Below, piece by piece: positions 1 to 8,845 of a DNA stretch of 64,000 nt; position 1 is the stretch's first letter; every line of letters begins with the position of its first letter. Under the pieces are notes generated by a model, which ran no database searches, was not told the DNA's origin, and saw only the letters and a list, made by a program, of their open reading frames with translations. The position numbers were made by a program, and so were the translations under genes. Origin of the DNA: Endozoicomonas elysicola (lineage in GTDB: Bacteria > Pseudomonadota > Gammaproteobacteria > Pseudomonadales > Endozoicomonadaceae); the NCBI RefSeq assembly GCF_000710775.1, contig NZ_JOJP01000001.1, positions 2,403,729 to 2,467,728 of the forward strand, given 5' to 3'.

Positions 1-57
1 GGCCCTGTTCGATTTTGAACTGCTTAAAAGCAAAGTAACGGTTTCTGACCATGATAT

Positions 58-939
58 TTACTTTCTAGATAGGTGCTGCTGAGCCAGTACGGCAACAATA
101 ATCATAATCAGCCCTGCGTAAGTGGCCGGATAAATGGATTCTCCCAGTATATTGGCAATAAAGATCAATGATAAAAATGGGCTCAGATAGCTGATATTAC
201 TGATCATGGCCGTATTGTCTGCCAGCTTGAGTGCTTTCAGCCATAGAATATAAGCGAAGCCCATCTCAATCAGACCAACATAGGCCGCAGCAGCCAGGCC
301 TTCTGTGGAAACTGGCCATACGCTGGAAAAGAGGAGGGTGGCACCAATAATCCAGGGCAGTCCGCAGAGAAAACAGATCAGTAGACTGACCACCGGATCC
401 CCGTCACGACGAGTATTAAAAATCCAGTACAGTGCCCAGATAATGGTACTGGAAAGGGCAAGGACTACCCCCGTTGGGCTGGAAAAATTAAGATTCCGAA
501 ATTCTCCACGGGTACAGATAATCAATACACCCGCATAGGCGAGCAGGCAGCAGAGCAGGCTTTTAAAGGACAGTTTTCTGCCCAGCAAGGGAACGGCAAG
601 CAGAGTCAATGCCATAGGCCAGCTGTAATTTAACGCCTGAGCCTGCTGAGCAGGCAAGAGGTCATAGGCGCCAAACAAGGCTACGTGATAGAGAAAGGGA
701 TTTAACAGCCCTAATAACAGGAATAGTCCGGGAGAGCGCTTAAATTGAGAGGCAATCAACCCTGTTTTGCCCTGAATGATCACAATGATGCTCAGCAGGA
801 TGGTTGAGGTAGCCACAGACCAGAAAACCAGTTGCCATGGGTCAAGGTGTTTAAGGGCTATTTTAAAGGCGGTGGCAATGGTCGACCACAATAAGGCCGT
901 AGCCAGGGCGTAGAAACAGGCTTTGCTATTGTCTGTCAT
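58..939 (-). CDS. DMT/EamA-family inner-membrane transporter
   Basis: The 293-aa product is almost entirely hydrophobic, with about ten predicted membrane helices arranged as two EamA halves of five. The first half opens with a typical EamA helix (ATALLWSTIATAFKIAL) and the second starts near residue 155 (PTGVVLALSSTIIWALYWIF). Members of the drug/metabolite transporter superfamily export amino acids, purines, drugs or other small molecules by proton antiport; the substrate cannot be read from sequence. Length and topology are normal for the family. It stands alone on the minus strand, with no operon partner visible before the left edge. The start is the first ATG and the stop lies at 58-60. 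Confidence 0.9.
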   Translation of the reverse strand: MTDNSKACFYALATALLWSTIATAFKIALKHLDPWQLVFWSVATSTILLSIIVIIQGKTGLIASQFKRSPGLFLLLGLLNPFLYHVALFGAYDLLPAQQAQALNYSWPMALTLLAVPLLGRKLSFKSLLCCLLAYAGVLIICTRGEFRNLNFSSPTGVVLALSSTIIWALYWIFNTRRDGDPVVSLLICFLCGLPWIIGATLLFSSVWPVSTEGLAAAAYVGLIEMGFAYILWLKALKLADNTAMISNISYLSPFLSLIFIANILGESIYPATYAGLIMIIVAVLAQQHLSRK

Positions 940-1025
940 GAATACTGCTTGGAGACGTTAAGTGAGTAAGTTTGCGTTGTGACAATACTATCTCACAGGT
1001 CCCAAAAGAAACAGGCAAAAGCGTT

Positions 1026-1095
1026 TAACCACAGAGATCACAAAGACCACAAAGGAAACAACTTGTCTTCGTGCTTTTTTTGACCTCTGTGGTTA
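1026..1095. repeat. Imperfect palindromic intergenic repeat (CCACAGAG family)
   Basis: The arms TAACCACAGAG and CTCTGTGGTTA flank a purine-rich interior (CACAAAGACCACAAAGG). Copies of the same design recur between injection-system genes near 48.6, 57.0, 60.2 and 60.4 kb. It sits between the DMT transporter and the OmpA-like gene, so it may form a transcript-end structure. No coding capacity is evident. Confidence 0.6.
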
Positions 1096-1127
1096 CCTAT
1101 AGATATGGGGGAAATACCTGATAGAGG

Positions 1128-2057
1128 TTAGCGTTCAATGGTGATGGTAACATGACGGTTATGTCTGCGGCCTTCTCTGGTTTGATCTCCGGCCTCCAGT
1201 ACACCACCTGCAACCGCCTTGATTCGATTGCCATTGATTCCACGTTCTTCCAGGTACTTTTTGACACTTTCAGCCCGGCGCAGCGCGAGTTTCCTGTTGT
1301 ATTCCACTGGTCCGGTTGAATCGGTGTAACCAACCGCAGTCAGGCGAACATTGGGTTGTTTTTTGGCAGCATCAGCGATTTGGTCCAGCTCCTGGCGACT
1401 CAGCTGATCAATGTCCGTTTTATCAAAGCCGAAGTAGACAATGCCAAGCTCTCTCTGCAGAGGACAGCCATCGGCATCAACGGGAACGCCTTTGGGGGTA
1501 TTTGGGCATTTATCCATTGCATTGGGAACACCGTCGCCATCACTGTCCGAAGGGCAGCCATACTGGTCAACAGCAACGCCTGCCGGTGTATTGGGGCAAC
1601 GATCCATATTGTCTGGAACGCCATCACCGTCAGAATCCGGGCAGCCGTCAGGGCCTACTTTTACACCATAAGGTGTATTGGGGCACTTATCCATGTAGTC
1701 AGGAACACCATCGTTATCAGAGTCGAGAGGGCAGCCACTCTTATCAACTTTGACACCCGCTGGCGTATGAGCACATCGATCTTTTTTATCGGGCACACCG
1801 TCGCCATCATTGTCACCTCCAGTCAATGCACAGATAGCGGCACCAACGAGAGCACCTCCAATAGCGCCATAGCCTGCTGATTTTCCACTGTCGGATGAGC
1901 TTTTACCATTGGCTGCAGCACCAATAAGACCACCTGTACCCGCTCCAATAAGGGCACATTGACTCCATCGACTCATATGGCCATCACTGGCACAGCCGGT
2001 GAGAAAAAGAGCGATCATGAAAAGGGTCAGCATTTTGCAGGGAGTGATGAAACGCAT
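1128..2057 (-). CDS. OmpA-family lipoprotein with thrombospondin type 3 repeats
   Basis: This 309-aa envelope protein starts with a lipoprotein signal ending in the lipobox LTGC (Cys near residue 22), so it should be lipid-anchored in the outer membrane. A glycine-zipper-like segment (GAGTGGLIGAA, then GAIGGALVGAA) follows. Residues about 80-195 hold four calcium-binding thrombospondin type 3 repeats of the form DxDGDGVPDxxDxC. The last ~110 residues are an OmpA C-terminal peptidoglycan-binding domain (YFGFDKTDI, then NRKLALRRAESVKKYL and GRRHNRHVTI). This is the usual plan of OprF/OmpA-type proteins that tie the outer membrane to peptidoglycan. It is monocistronic on the minus strand. Specific adhesion or signalling roles are known for some relatives but cannot be assigned here. 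Confidence 0.92.
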   Translation of the reverse strand: MRFITPCKMLTLFMIALFLTGCASDGHMSRWSQCALIGAGTGGLIGAAANGKSSSDSGKSAGYGAIGGALVGAAICALTGGDNDGDGVPDKKDRCAHTPAGVKVDKSGCPLDSDNDGVPDYMDKCPNTPYGVKVGPDGCPDSDGDGVPDNMDRCPNTPAGVAVDQYGCPSDSDGDGVPNAMDKCPNTPKGVPVDADGCPLQRELGIVYFGFDKTDIDQLSRQELDQIADAAKKQPNVRLTAVGYTDSTGPVEYNRKLALRRAESVKKYLEERGINGNRIKAVAGGVLEAGDQTREGRRHNRHVTITIER

Positions 2058-2619
2058 GAATCAAACTCCAAGTGTGTCGGGTTAGGGATGTGTTGACGTC
2101 TAATCGAATAAGAATTTCCCATCGCATGATCTGAACACTGTGCCTGACATTATCTGCCGAGAACTCCATTCAGGTTTTTAAGTAAGTCTGATCAGGAGTG
2201 AAGAGGGGCTTTGGTTGTCAGTTCATACTCAAGTAGTTAACCACATGAAATCATATTTTCTAATTAAGTGGGCAGCAGCCTTAGGACGTTACGACTCAGG
2301 TCACATGGCTATAACTATGCTCCCTATGTCGTGCCTTTGCATTACAACTATCCACTCAGCCAGAAATATTCTATTTCATATGGCCAACTGCTTATAACTG
2401 AAACAGGGTGCATAAAATGTGATGAGTTATTGGAGGATTAGCAGCTTCGAGTATAGGTCAAAATAATTAGTAGCCAGTAGAAAGTTACCAATAAAGCAAA
2501 AGGTTACGTTTGATATGGAATGATTTGCAGAGATGAACATCGTGCTGGTTTGATCGGTGCAAAAGTAGGCAGCAAGTTGGCGGCAGACTCTTATTTTTCC
2601 TGGAATGTGACCGATAACT
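2058..2619. other. Intergenic region with no convincing gene
   Basis: Between the divergent OmpA-like gene and the ABC-type operon I see only short unconvincing reading frames, an inverted-repeat element (2241-2383) and AT-rich sequence that probably holds promoters in both directions. I looked for a Zur-like palindrome upstream of the ABC operon and did not find one I trust. Confidence 0.5.
2241..2383. repeat. MITE-like element, family A, copy 1
   Basis: The termini are imperfect inverted repeats: CCACATGAAATCATATTTTCT on the left and the complement of CAGAAATATTCTATTTCATATGG on the right. The same termini enclose the element at 7855-8034, and interior pieces also match in inverted orientation (TCGTGCCTTTGCATTACAAC here against GTTGTAACAAAGCACGA there). 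No transposase is encoded, so this is a non-autonomous element or its remnant. Confidence 0.55.
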
Positions 2620-3177
2620 GTGAGCATGCCCACCAAGATTCCAGTATCCATACAGCGAGTTATAGCACTCTTTCTGCGCCTCGTGAGGCGAATATCAGTG
2701 AAATCATGCTGGTTGTTTCTGCTTGTTTTACACGGTATGGAAAGTCAGGCTGAGATAATGCTGCACAGAGCTGTTGAGCCTGCCCGAATGGGGCTGGATA
2801 TCAGTATTTCCGGCGAAAACCTGACGCTTTATATTGCCCTTAAGGAAGAGTCTTTATCAGTACTAAAGAAAAAAATGGATGTGGGGCTCTTGTATGGTCA
2901 GCTTAAGCGTATGTCGTATTTTGCCTTGCCGCCAGCTGCTGCCCGTTGTCGGGTGAAAGGGCATAAAGTCAATCAGGGGGCGGATCAAATTAACGGCTTT
3001 CAAGCGTTCCATTGTGAAAGACCTGAGCAGCTCAAATTCATTGATGTGAAACTTTATGATGCCTTGCCTGACTTGAAAGCCGTCGATGTGTGGCTGACCA
3101 CCGAGAAGTGGCAAAACAAGACCGTTGTTTATCCTGACAAATTGCAGGTCATCATCAAGTCGGGGGTATTGAAATGA
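2620..3177 (+). CDS. DUF2796/ZrgA-like exported protein
   Basis: The ~185-aa product opens with a basic then hydrophobic stretch (VKSCWLFLLVLHGMESQA) that looks like a signal peptide, so it is probably periplasmic. The body resembles the DUF2796/ZrgA family: an N-terminal strand (MGLDISISGENLTLYIAL), SYFALPPAAARC, and the C-terminal block FHCERPEQLKFIDVKLYDAL. In Vibrio, ZrgA belongs to a zinc-acquisition locus. It overlaps the following ABC ATPase gene by four bases (ATGA), so the two are translationally coupled. Oddly, the histidine-rich metal-binding stretches typical of the family are nearly absent, so the ligand may differ. The start is uncertain: GTG at 2620, ATG at 2626, or a start nearer the signal peptide. 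Confidence 0.7.
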   Translation: MSMPTKIPVSIQRVIALFLRLVRRISVKSCWLFLLVLHGMESQAEIMLHRAVEPARMGLDISISGENLTLYIALKEESLSVLKKKMDVGLLYGQLKRMSYFALPPAAARCRVKGHKVNQGADQINGFQAFHCERPEQLKFIDVKLYDALPDLKAVDVWLTTEKWQNKTVVYPDKLQVIIKSGVLK

Positions 3178-3893
3178 TAGGTTCTCAAGCCGTTTCTATT
3201 CATGACCTTGAGCAAAAAATTGGTGAAACAGAAATTTTGAATATTCCGGAACTGGCAATTACTGCTGGTGAGACGGTTTGTATTCAGGGTGGCAATGGTT
3301 CTGGCAAAACGGCACTTTTAAGGGCTTTGATGGGGCTGACTCGTTGTAATAGCGGGGATGTGATTGTTCTGGGCAATGATATGAGAAGAATCGGTGCCTC
3401 TTCTCTGGAACGGCTCCGTGCCGACGCTATTGGGTTTGTCTTTCAGCATTATCGTCTGGTTCCTTACCTGAGTGCTTTCGATAATATACTGCTGCCCTGT
3501 TATTTCTCGTCAAAAAGGAAAGAAGAAGCTGAAAGGCGTTCTGAGACCGCAGCGAACGATGCCTTCCGTCTGATCAGGAAACTCAGTTTGAAAGACCCAT
3601 CCCGGCTATCAAAAGATGCTGCGAATTACAGCGCTGGTCAGCAGCAACGTTTTGCTATTGCCCGGGCACTGGTCGGTAAACCTCAACTTGTTCTGGCAGA
3701 CGAGCCTGCTTCTGCCATGGACAGTAATGGTAAGAAAGCCGTTTACCAGCTTTTGCAAGATGAATGTCGTGCAAGTGGAGCAACATTGATCTGTACAACC
3801 CATGATGAAAATAGCATTGATGGTTTTGACAGGTACTTGGATATGAAGACGTTGAACCTGGCCAGGGAGCGAGAAAACCGATGGTCATTATGA
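3174..3893 (+). CDS. ABC transporter ATP-binding protein
   Basis: This 239-aa ATPase has all the motifs of an active ABC subunit: Walker A GGNGSGKT near residue 40, a Q-loop (FVFQHYRLVPYLSAFDN), the signature YSAGQQQRFAIARAL, Walker B LVLADEPAS and the switch histidine (CTTHD). It belongs to the LolD/MacB-like group that pairs with FtsX-type permeases. It overlaps the gene before by 4 bases and the permease gene after by 13, so all three form one operon. With the ZrgA-like protein upstream, a metal-uptake or envelope-metallochaperone role is likely, but the substrate is inferred only from synteny. Confidence 0.9.
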   Translation: MIGSQAVSIHDLEQKIGETEILNIPELAITAGETVCIQGGNGSGKTALLRALMGLTRCNSGDVIVLGNDMRRIGASSLERLRADAIGFVFQHYRLVPYLSAFDNILLPCYFSSKRKEEAERRSETAANDAFRLIRKLSLKDPSRLSKDAANYSAGQQQRFAIARALVGKPQLVLADEPASAMDSNGKKAVYQLLQDECRASGATLICTTHDENSIDGFDRYLDMKTLNLARERENRWSL

Positions 3894-5044
3894 AGATTAT
3901 GCGCAAAAGCCTCGGTCAGAGGGCTGGACGCTCAACAATATCAATTCTCGCACTGGCTTTCAGCGTTGCTCTCCTTTTAGTTATCAGCCATATCCATGAA
4001 GCAGTGAGATCCTATGCCAGACAAGTGTCTTCAGAGGCGGACCTTATTGTAGGGGCTCCTTCGCAGCCGGTACACCTTGTACTTTACAGCCTTTTCCGCA
4101 TCGGACCTCCCCCTCGCGTTATTCCTTGGGAAGTTTATGAGGATATTGCTGGCCTTAAGGAGGCAGAATGGGTTGCGCCCGTGTCGACCAATGAAAGCCA
4201 TCGAGGCTATACCGTCACCGGCAGCACTGGGCGTTATATGGATACTCTAAAACTAAAAGCAGTTAATTTTATTGGGTCCAGCGGGGCGGGCACGGTGTTC
4301 AGAAATGACCTTTCGGCATTTATAGGCTCTGAGCTGGCTGAAGAATATCATCCGGGAGAGACGTTAACCATTGCCAATGGTTTTTCACCTTCATTAAAGG
4401 ATGAATATCAAACCCCATTTATTATCCAGGGTGTTTTAATGGAAACTGGAACATCACTGGATAATAACATACTGATACCTATAGAAGGGTTGAGAAAAAC
4501 CCGAAAAGCTCATGGGATAAAATCTGACTATATCAATTTTATATTGATAAAGCTGAAGCACCGACAATCGCTGTTTAAGGTTCAGCAGGCCCTGAAGTCA
4601 AAATACCAGGTACCTCTTGAAGTGGTTATTCCCGCTTTAGAGCTGGAAAAACTGGGTCATTATGAGCGGATGTTGAATAATGTTTTTATGGCCATGAGCT
4701 TTATCATCGTACTTCTTTCGCTGATGATGATTTTTTTCAATCTTTCCGCCGGTTTTGCAGAGCGAAAACAAGAGGTCGAATTATTACGGATGGTTGGAGC
4801 AAGACCCTGGCAGTTGGCAGGCCTTACGCTGGCTGAGCCAGTACTTCAGATTATCTTTGCGCTGTTTTCTGGTGTTGTCTTATACAAAGTTTCCACTCTT
4901 TTCCTGGGTGGCTGGATTCCGGTTGTCAACAGCATCGCGTTACCTGTCGGGCACCTGTTCTGGCTGTTGTTGTTGTTTTTACTCGGATTTTTGATTGCCT
5001 GTTTGCCCGCATGGCGGATGTACGGTTTTTCTAAAAGAACCTAG
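3881..5044 (+). CDS. FtsX/MacB-type ABC transporter permease
   Basis: This 387-aa protein has one N-terminal membrane helix (ISILALAFSVALLLVISH), a periplasmic domain of about 230 residues, and three C-terminal helices starting near residue 270 (MAMSFIIVLLSLMMIFF). The third-quarter motif AERKQEVELLRMVGARPWQ is the conserved FtsX-domain loop that contacts the ATPase. Such permeases usually work as mechanotransmitters with periplasmic partners and do not import through a classic channel. It is the last gene of the three-gene operon with the DUF2796-like protein and the ABC ATPase. No transcription terminator with a clear T-tract is visible directly after the stop. Confidence 0.88.
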   Translation: MVIMKIMRKSLGQRAGRSTISILALAFSVALLLVISHIHEAVRSYARQVSSEADLIVGAPSQPVHLVLYSLFRIGPPPRVIPWEVYEDIAGLKEAEWVAPVSTNESHRGYTVTGSTGRYMDTLKLKAVNFIGSSGAGTVFRNDLSAFIGSELAEEYHPGETLTIANGFSPSLKDEYQTPFIIQGVLMETGTSLDNNILIPIEGLRKTRKAHGIKSDYINFILIKLKHRQSLFKVQQALKSKYQVPLEVVIPALELEKLGHYERMLNNVFMAMSFIIVLLSLMMIFFNLSAGFAERKQEVELLRMVGARPWQLAGLTLAEPVLQIIFALFSGVVLYKVSTLFLGGWIPVVNSIALPVGHLFWLLLLFLLGFLIACLPAWRMYGFSKRT

Positions 5045-6169
5045 TACATCATCTCAATGAGATTGATGGGTAGAGTTTTTTCAGCTTTACCCATGCGTCC
5101 TCAGTTTCGAACTGCCAATCCATTTTTGTGTCAACCTGATTTCGAACATTTTCCCAAGCAGTTACTAATCAACGCCCCCTAGAGGGCGGGCTTCACATTG
5201 TTCGAGGGATTTTTATAACATTATGGAACCTCCTGCTTCGCAATGCGGCATAACAAATTTAAATAAAGATGGGTGAACAGTCAGGCCTTTTTACTGCTAT
5301 ACAGAGAGAATATAGTTTTCAGGTGTTTTGGTTTCAAGGTATTTGAACTTTTGATTTTTGGCTGTGTGCTTAGTGGATCAGGACACGCCATGGATAGGAG
5401 TGGTATTGAAGGCGAAACATCAACATAAAAAAACGCAACAACACCAACAGTCCCTAGTATTTGAAAAACTATGCAACTTCATTTTGATCCAGACTAGTTT
5501 TTGGCGGCATCCAGGGATGGGGCTGCCACCATAGGGTATAAGTACCCAAACATATAAAATCATATTTTCTGATTCAACGATCAGCCACTCGGCTGCGCAT
5601 TGTATAGTGCCTAACCACGAAGCCAGAAATGAACGATTTAACAGGTGCAGCTACTTATCAATAGAATTAACCCAGTGCTTAATTTATTAATGTGAGCCAC
5701 ACTACAGTTTTCCTGTAGTGGCTATTGGTGCAGAGTATTTTGAGAATGAAATATCTTAAGGTTTGAAGAAGGGGGCGCATGTGATTTCTAATTTGGCTTA
5801 TCAAGTTCTGTTATTTTTACCTTAAAAATATGATGAAAGATGGATGCTGTTTTTGCTTTGGTAAAGTGCTCAGAATAGTTGCGCATCATATTATCGATGC
5901 TTTGAAAACGCTGGAAGGTGAAAATTAATTTGGTTAACTGCTTATAGTCTGGAAAAACAGATTTTTCTTAAAACTCACTAAGTCGTTTTTATGAGTTATT
6001 CCCATTTGGCTTCAATGATTGAGAATCAATGTATTTAAAATTAATTCTCTAGTTAACTTTTTTACTTTATTCTTTTCGATCATCGTTGACCATTCCTCAT
6101 TGGTCTAATTTTTGGAATCACTTAGTTAGGATATTGTATAGAATACACACAACCAAGGAGGGGAAGGTT
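5045..6169. other. 1.1-kb intergenic region, repeat debris, no gene seen
   Basis: No credible reading frame is present. At 5043-5070 there is a piece (AGTACATCATCTCAATGAG) matching the terminal repeat of the element at 36110-36267. At 5550-5574 there is a piece (ATAAAATCATATTTTCTGAT) matching a family A terminus. A hairpin with arms ACTACAG/CTGTAGT lies near 5702-5721. The stretch looks like an accumulation site for small elements, followed by the promoter region of the next gene. Confidence 0.5.
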
Positions 6170-6550
6170 ATGACTAAAGTATTAGATATAGTTAAGGGGT
6201 TTGAGAAAGCAAGTACACCTGAATATCATAAACCAGGTAGACCAAGCTTTCATAATTTGCGTGATGTTAAAAAAACTGAGGGCGAAAATAACCTAAGTAT
6301 TCTGGATAGAGCCGAAATATTTGACAGCGTTACTGACGCTGCATTGACTCAATCCACCATATATAAAATTGACAAGATTGGAAACGAGCTTTTTTCAGTT
6401 AAAAAAGTAAATGATGATGAAAAGAGTGATGATGTATCTTCCTGTGATGATTTCAGAAAAAAACTATATCCTGACCCCATGGATTTTTATCGAATTTGCT
6501 TTGATCAGGAATCTACTGGAGATGAATATATTGAAGATGAATGGCTGTAG
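6170..6550 (+). CDS. Hypothetical acidic protein, 126 aa
   Basis: I chose the ATG at 6170 because an excellent ribosome-binding site (AAGGAGGGG at 6155-6163) lies six bases before it; a longer frame from 6086 has no such support. The protein is soluble, AT-rich in codon use, basic in its first third and strongly acidic at its C-terminus (STGDEYIEDEWL). I recognise no domain, signal peptide or membrane helix. It belongs to an AT-rich block with two other orphan genes. Small orphan proteins like this are common among secreted effectors of symbionts, but nothing here proves that. Confidence 0.6.
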   Translation: MTKVLDIVKGFEKASTPEYHKPGRPSFHNLRDVKKTEGENNLSILDRAEIFDSVTDAALTQSTIYKIDKIGNELFSVKKVNDDEKSDDVSSCDDFRKKLYPDPMDFYRICFDQESTGDEYIEDEWL

Positions 6551-6871
6551 TATGATATACCTACAATATTCATCACTCAAACAATTTATCTATTTTGAAT
6601 AACTGGGTGTTTTCAGTCAACTCGCTGGCTACACCCAGCTTGACTCATGATTAAGATTGAGGATAAAGCTTAAGAAAAAATTACGCTTATCATTAGATAG
6701 TCATCACTCTGAATGAAATTTTGGCATATCTGGAAGCTAAAGATTACTGCCTTATTAAAGCCAGTAATTGATAGAGTTTATGTAAAACAAGCTAAGTAAT
6801 TTTTTCTATTATCGTTGGGCGATATCATGGAACCACTGATTTAAGTCGTTCAACCACCTTTAGCCAATACA
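6551..6871. other. AT-rich intergenic region
   Basis: Nothing coding is visible. The region separates two orphan genes and probably contains the promoter of the second. I see no clear terminator hairpin. Confidence 0.4.
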
Positions 6872-7801
6872 ATGATAAAAGTTAAAGAGAATGGTGATGT
6901 TGAACCATTTTCAGCTGAAGATATCTTAAAATTTAAGAGGAAATACAAAGGCAATAAATTACAGGTATTGTCTCACACTCGTAACGACAACCCAGAACCT
7001 ACAGCTTCAAGTTGCAAGCATCCCCACAAATATTCCGACTATTATTGGGCTGCCAAGATGATTCACTCCGTCATGAACCCCGAGGAAACAAATACTCAGG
7101 CAAGCAGCATGAGCAGTAGTTTAAGTGACTCGAAAGCAGCAGAAGATCAGGCGATGTCAGAAAGCACCTCATCAAACAGTGAAGAGTGTCTGGAGGCAAA
7201 ACTAGTGCTTGTTTTGCATCAGGTATGCTTACTAGAAGCCACAATACAAGTATCTGGCTCGAACCTCGAACTACTGCCTGCTATTAAAGTTCATCCAGAA
7301 GAAACGAAGGAGGTTGAACAAGCTTCTGAAAAAACAGAAACTGCTTCTGATAGATCATATATGCCAGGTCGTTTTCTTGATACCCAAATGGATGTAGATA
7401 AATATATTGCTCAATTAAAGCTAAGACTTTCTGGTGGAAAACAGAGGCTAATACTGCAGTTTTATTTTACTGCCGTAGAAACCTGTACGCGTAAACAGCA
7501 TCTGCAAGGTTCTCTGGTCAATACTCTCCGGGATAAAGTGTATGATCTTGCCACCGATATGATGGCGATGATGGAGCTTCCAGAAGATAAATCAGCAAAG
7601 CGTCTAGCTAGAGTGGTTGCCGAACAGTTAATTCAGAAAGTGAAAGATATGCACGATGAGGAGTTTCATTTCAAACGATACCATCATCACTATCTAGGTA
7701 TTTCTGATGAAGAAAAAGCTAAAATTCATGCTCAAGAAAAGACGTTCAGGAAAAATGATAAGAACATAATTGAAGGTATCGCGGCAGTTATCCCTGCATA
7801 G
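6872..7801 (+). CDS. Hypothetical protein, 309 aa
   Basis: I do not recognise this protein. The first ~55 residues are basic and polar. Residues about 80-110 are a serine-rich low-complexity stretch (SSMSSSLSDSKAAEDQ), followed by a mixed helical region and a C-terminal third rich in charged helices and histidines (FHFKRYHHHYLG near residue 270). There is no signal peptide and no membrane helix. Codon use is AT-rich like that of its neighbours. No strong ribosome-binding site precedes the ATG, so the start is provisional. The disordered serine-rich linker between two structured parts would suit a secreted effector, but this is speculation. Confidence 0.6.
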   Translation: MIKVKENGDVEPFSAEDILKFKRKYKGNKLQVLSHTRNDNPEPTASSCKHPHKYSDYYWAAKMIHSVMNPEETNTQASSMSSSLSDSKAAEDQAMSESTSSNSEECLEAKLVLVLHQVCLLEATIQVSGSNLELLPAIKVHPEETKEVEQASEKTETASDRSYMPGRFLDTQMDVDKYIAQLKLRLSGGKQRLILQFYFTAVETCTRKQHLQGSLVNTLRDKVYDLATDMMAMMELPEDKSAKRLARVVAEQLIQKVKDMHDEEFHFKRYHHHYLGISDEEKAKIHAQEKTFRKNDKNIIEGIAAVIPA

Positions 7802-8173
7802 CTGAACGGTACGTGGAATGGGCTGTAGAGGTTACCAAAGAACGTAAGTAACTGGGCATGTGAAATCGAATATTTCTGTTTTTTTGGGCAGGTGCTATGT
7901 AAGGCACAACGTTGGAAACATAGCCTTAGCTACGTAACCGAAGTTGTAACAAAGCACGATTGATGGATTCGCAAGCTAGCAGCAACGTAGCACCAGCTGT
8001 ACAAGGAGATCAGAAATATATGATCTCATGTGGTAAACAATTTAAATCACATGGGGAAAAATAATGGAAATAATGCTTGGTAGTAAATGAGGAAAATACT
8101 CTAAAAATTATTGAAACCATTCATAAAAGCCAAAGTCTATTGAAGGACTTATCAATAACCTGAGGTTTTTGTT
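7802..8173. other. Intergenic region largely occupied by a MITE-like element
   Basis: About half of this stretch is the inverted-repeat element at 7855-8034. The remainder is AT-rich and leads into the ribosome-binding region (TGAGG near 8161) of the next small gene. Confidence 0.5.
7855..8034. repeat. MITE-like element, family A, copy 2
   Basis: The termini GCATGTGAAATCGAATATTTCTG and GATCAGAAATATATGATCTCATGTGG are imperfect inverted repeats of each other and match the termini of the element at 2241-2383. The interior contains no reading frame. The size (~180 bp) and terminal symmetry fit a non-autonomous miniature element. Confidence 0.6.
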
Positions 8174-8626
8174 ATGGAAGGTGTTACCAGTGGCCCTATC
8201 GGTGGCGGTACTCCATATACAGGTACAGATGCTGCTAAAGAGGCAAAAAATGATAACGGAAAAGGCGTTGAGGGGCTTTCAGATACACGGCCTCAGACGC
8301 CTCCCCCCGGCTTGGAGGCTGATAAGGGCGAAGCGAAGAAAATGGCAGAACTGGAGATTAGTAAGCAAAAGGATGTTACACCTCAGGTAAATCCACCTGG
8401 AGGCGACAGCGAGCGAACGGATTCAATAGTAGAAGGTGAAACACCTGCTATAGCAGGAGACACTGGAGAGCAAGGCGCTGAGGAGCAGGTGGCTTCATCG
8501 GACACGGAGGCTTCCAAAGAGACCGCTACTACTGATCAGGGAGAAAAAGTTGCCACAGGAGATAAGCCTACGGAAGGGGGGGAAGGAGAGTCCCAGTCTG
8601 GTGAAGGAGAGCAACAGACAGCTTAA
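8174..8626 (+). CDS. Hypothetical intrinsically disordered acidic protein, 150 aa
   Basis: The whole protein is low complexity: glycine, glutamate, threonine, proline and lysine dominate, with runs such as EGGEGESQSGEGEQQTA at the end and PQTPPPGLEADKGEAK near residue 40. There is almost no hydrophobic core, so it should be intrinsically disordered. It has no signal peptide, membrane helix or recognisable motif. The frame is open and starts at an ATG eight bases after a weak TGAGG. It is the last of three orphan genes in an AT-rich block. It could be a flexible secreted or surface-exposed protein; function is unknown. Confidence 0.55.
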   Translation: MEGVTSGPIGGGTPYTGTDAAKEAKNDNGKGVEGLSDTRPQTPPPGLEADKGEAKKMAELEISKQKDVTPQVNPPGGDSERTDSIVEGETPAIAGDTGEQGAEEQVASSDTEASKETATTDQGEKVATGDKPTEGGEGESQSGEGEQQTA

Positions 8627-8797
8627 CTCTCTATTTTGTGTGACCTGTTTTGCTGACAGGTTGTGGATGCTAATCAGTACAGATGATATCAGTGAAAGAT
8701 ACCTTGCCAGATTTATGAAGTTATAGTTTTAGAGTCACAGAATAGGTATTCATTCCACATCTCTCATTTGTTGATTATCATCCAAATGCTCATTCAA

Positions 8798-8825
8798 AGA
8801 AGGGGGTGTTTTCACCCCTTCTCAT
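8798..8825. terminator. Bidirectional hairpin terminator
   Basis: The sequence AGAAGGGGGTG-TTTT-CACCCCTTCT forms a GC-rich hairpin with one bulged G. It sits between two convergent genes, the disordered-protein gene on plus and the aldehyde reductase gene on minus, as expected for a shared terminator. Confidence 0.65.
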
Positions 8826-8845
8826 TATGAAAGCGCTAAATTAAA

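Noticed and set aside
1316-1880. Plus-strand open frames opposite the OmpA-like gene
   Set aside because: Shadows of the Asp/Gly/Pro repeats of the thrombospondin type 3 region on the other strand.
2520-2619. Zur or Fur box upstream of the ABC operon
   Set aside because: I could not find a palindrome near the consensus; the AT-rich sequence alone is not evidence.
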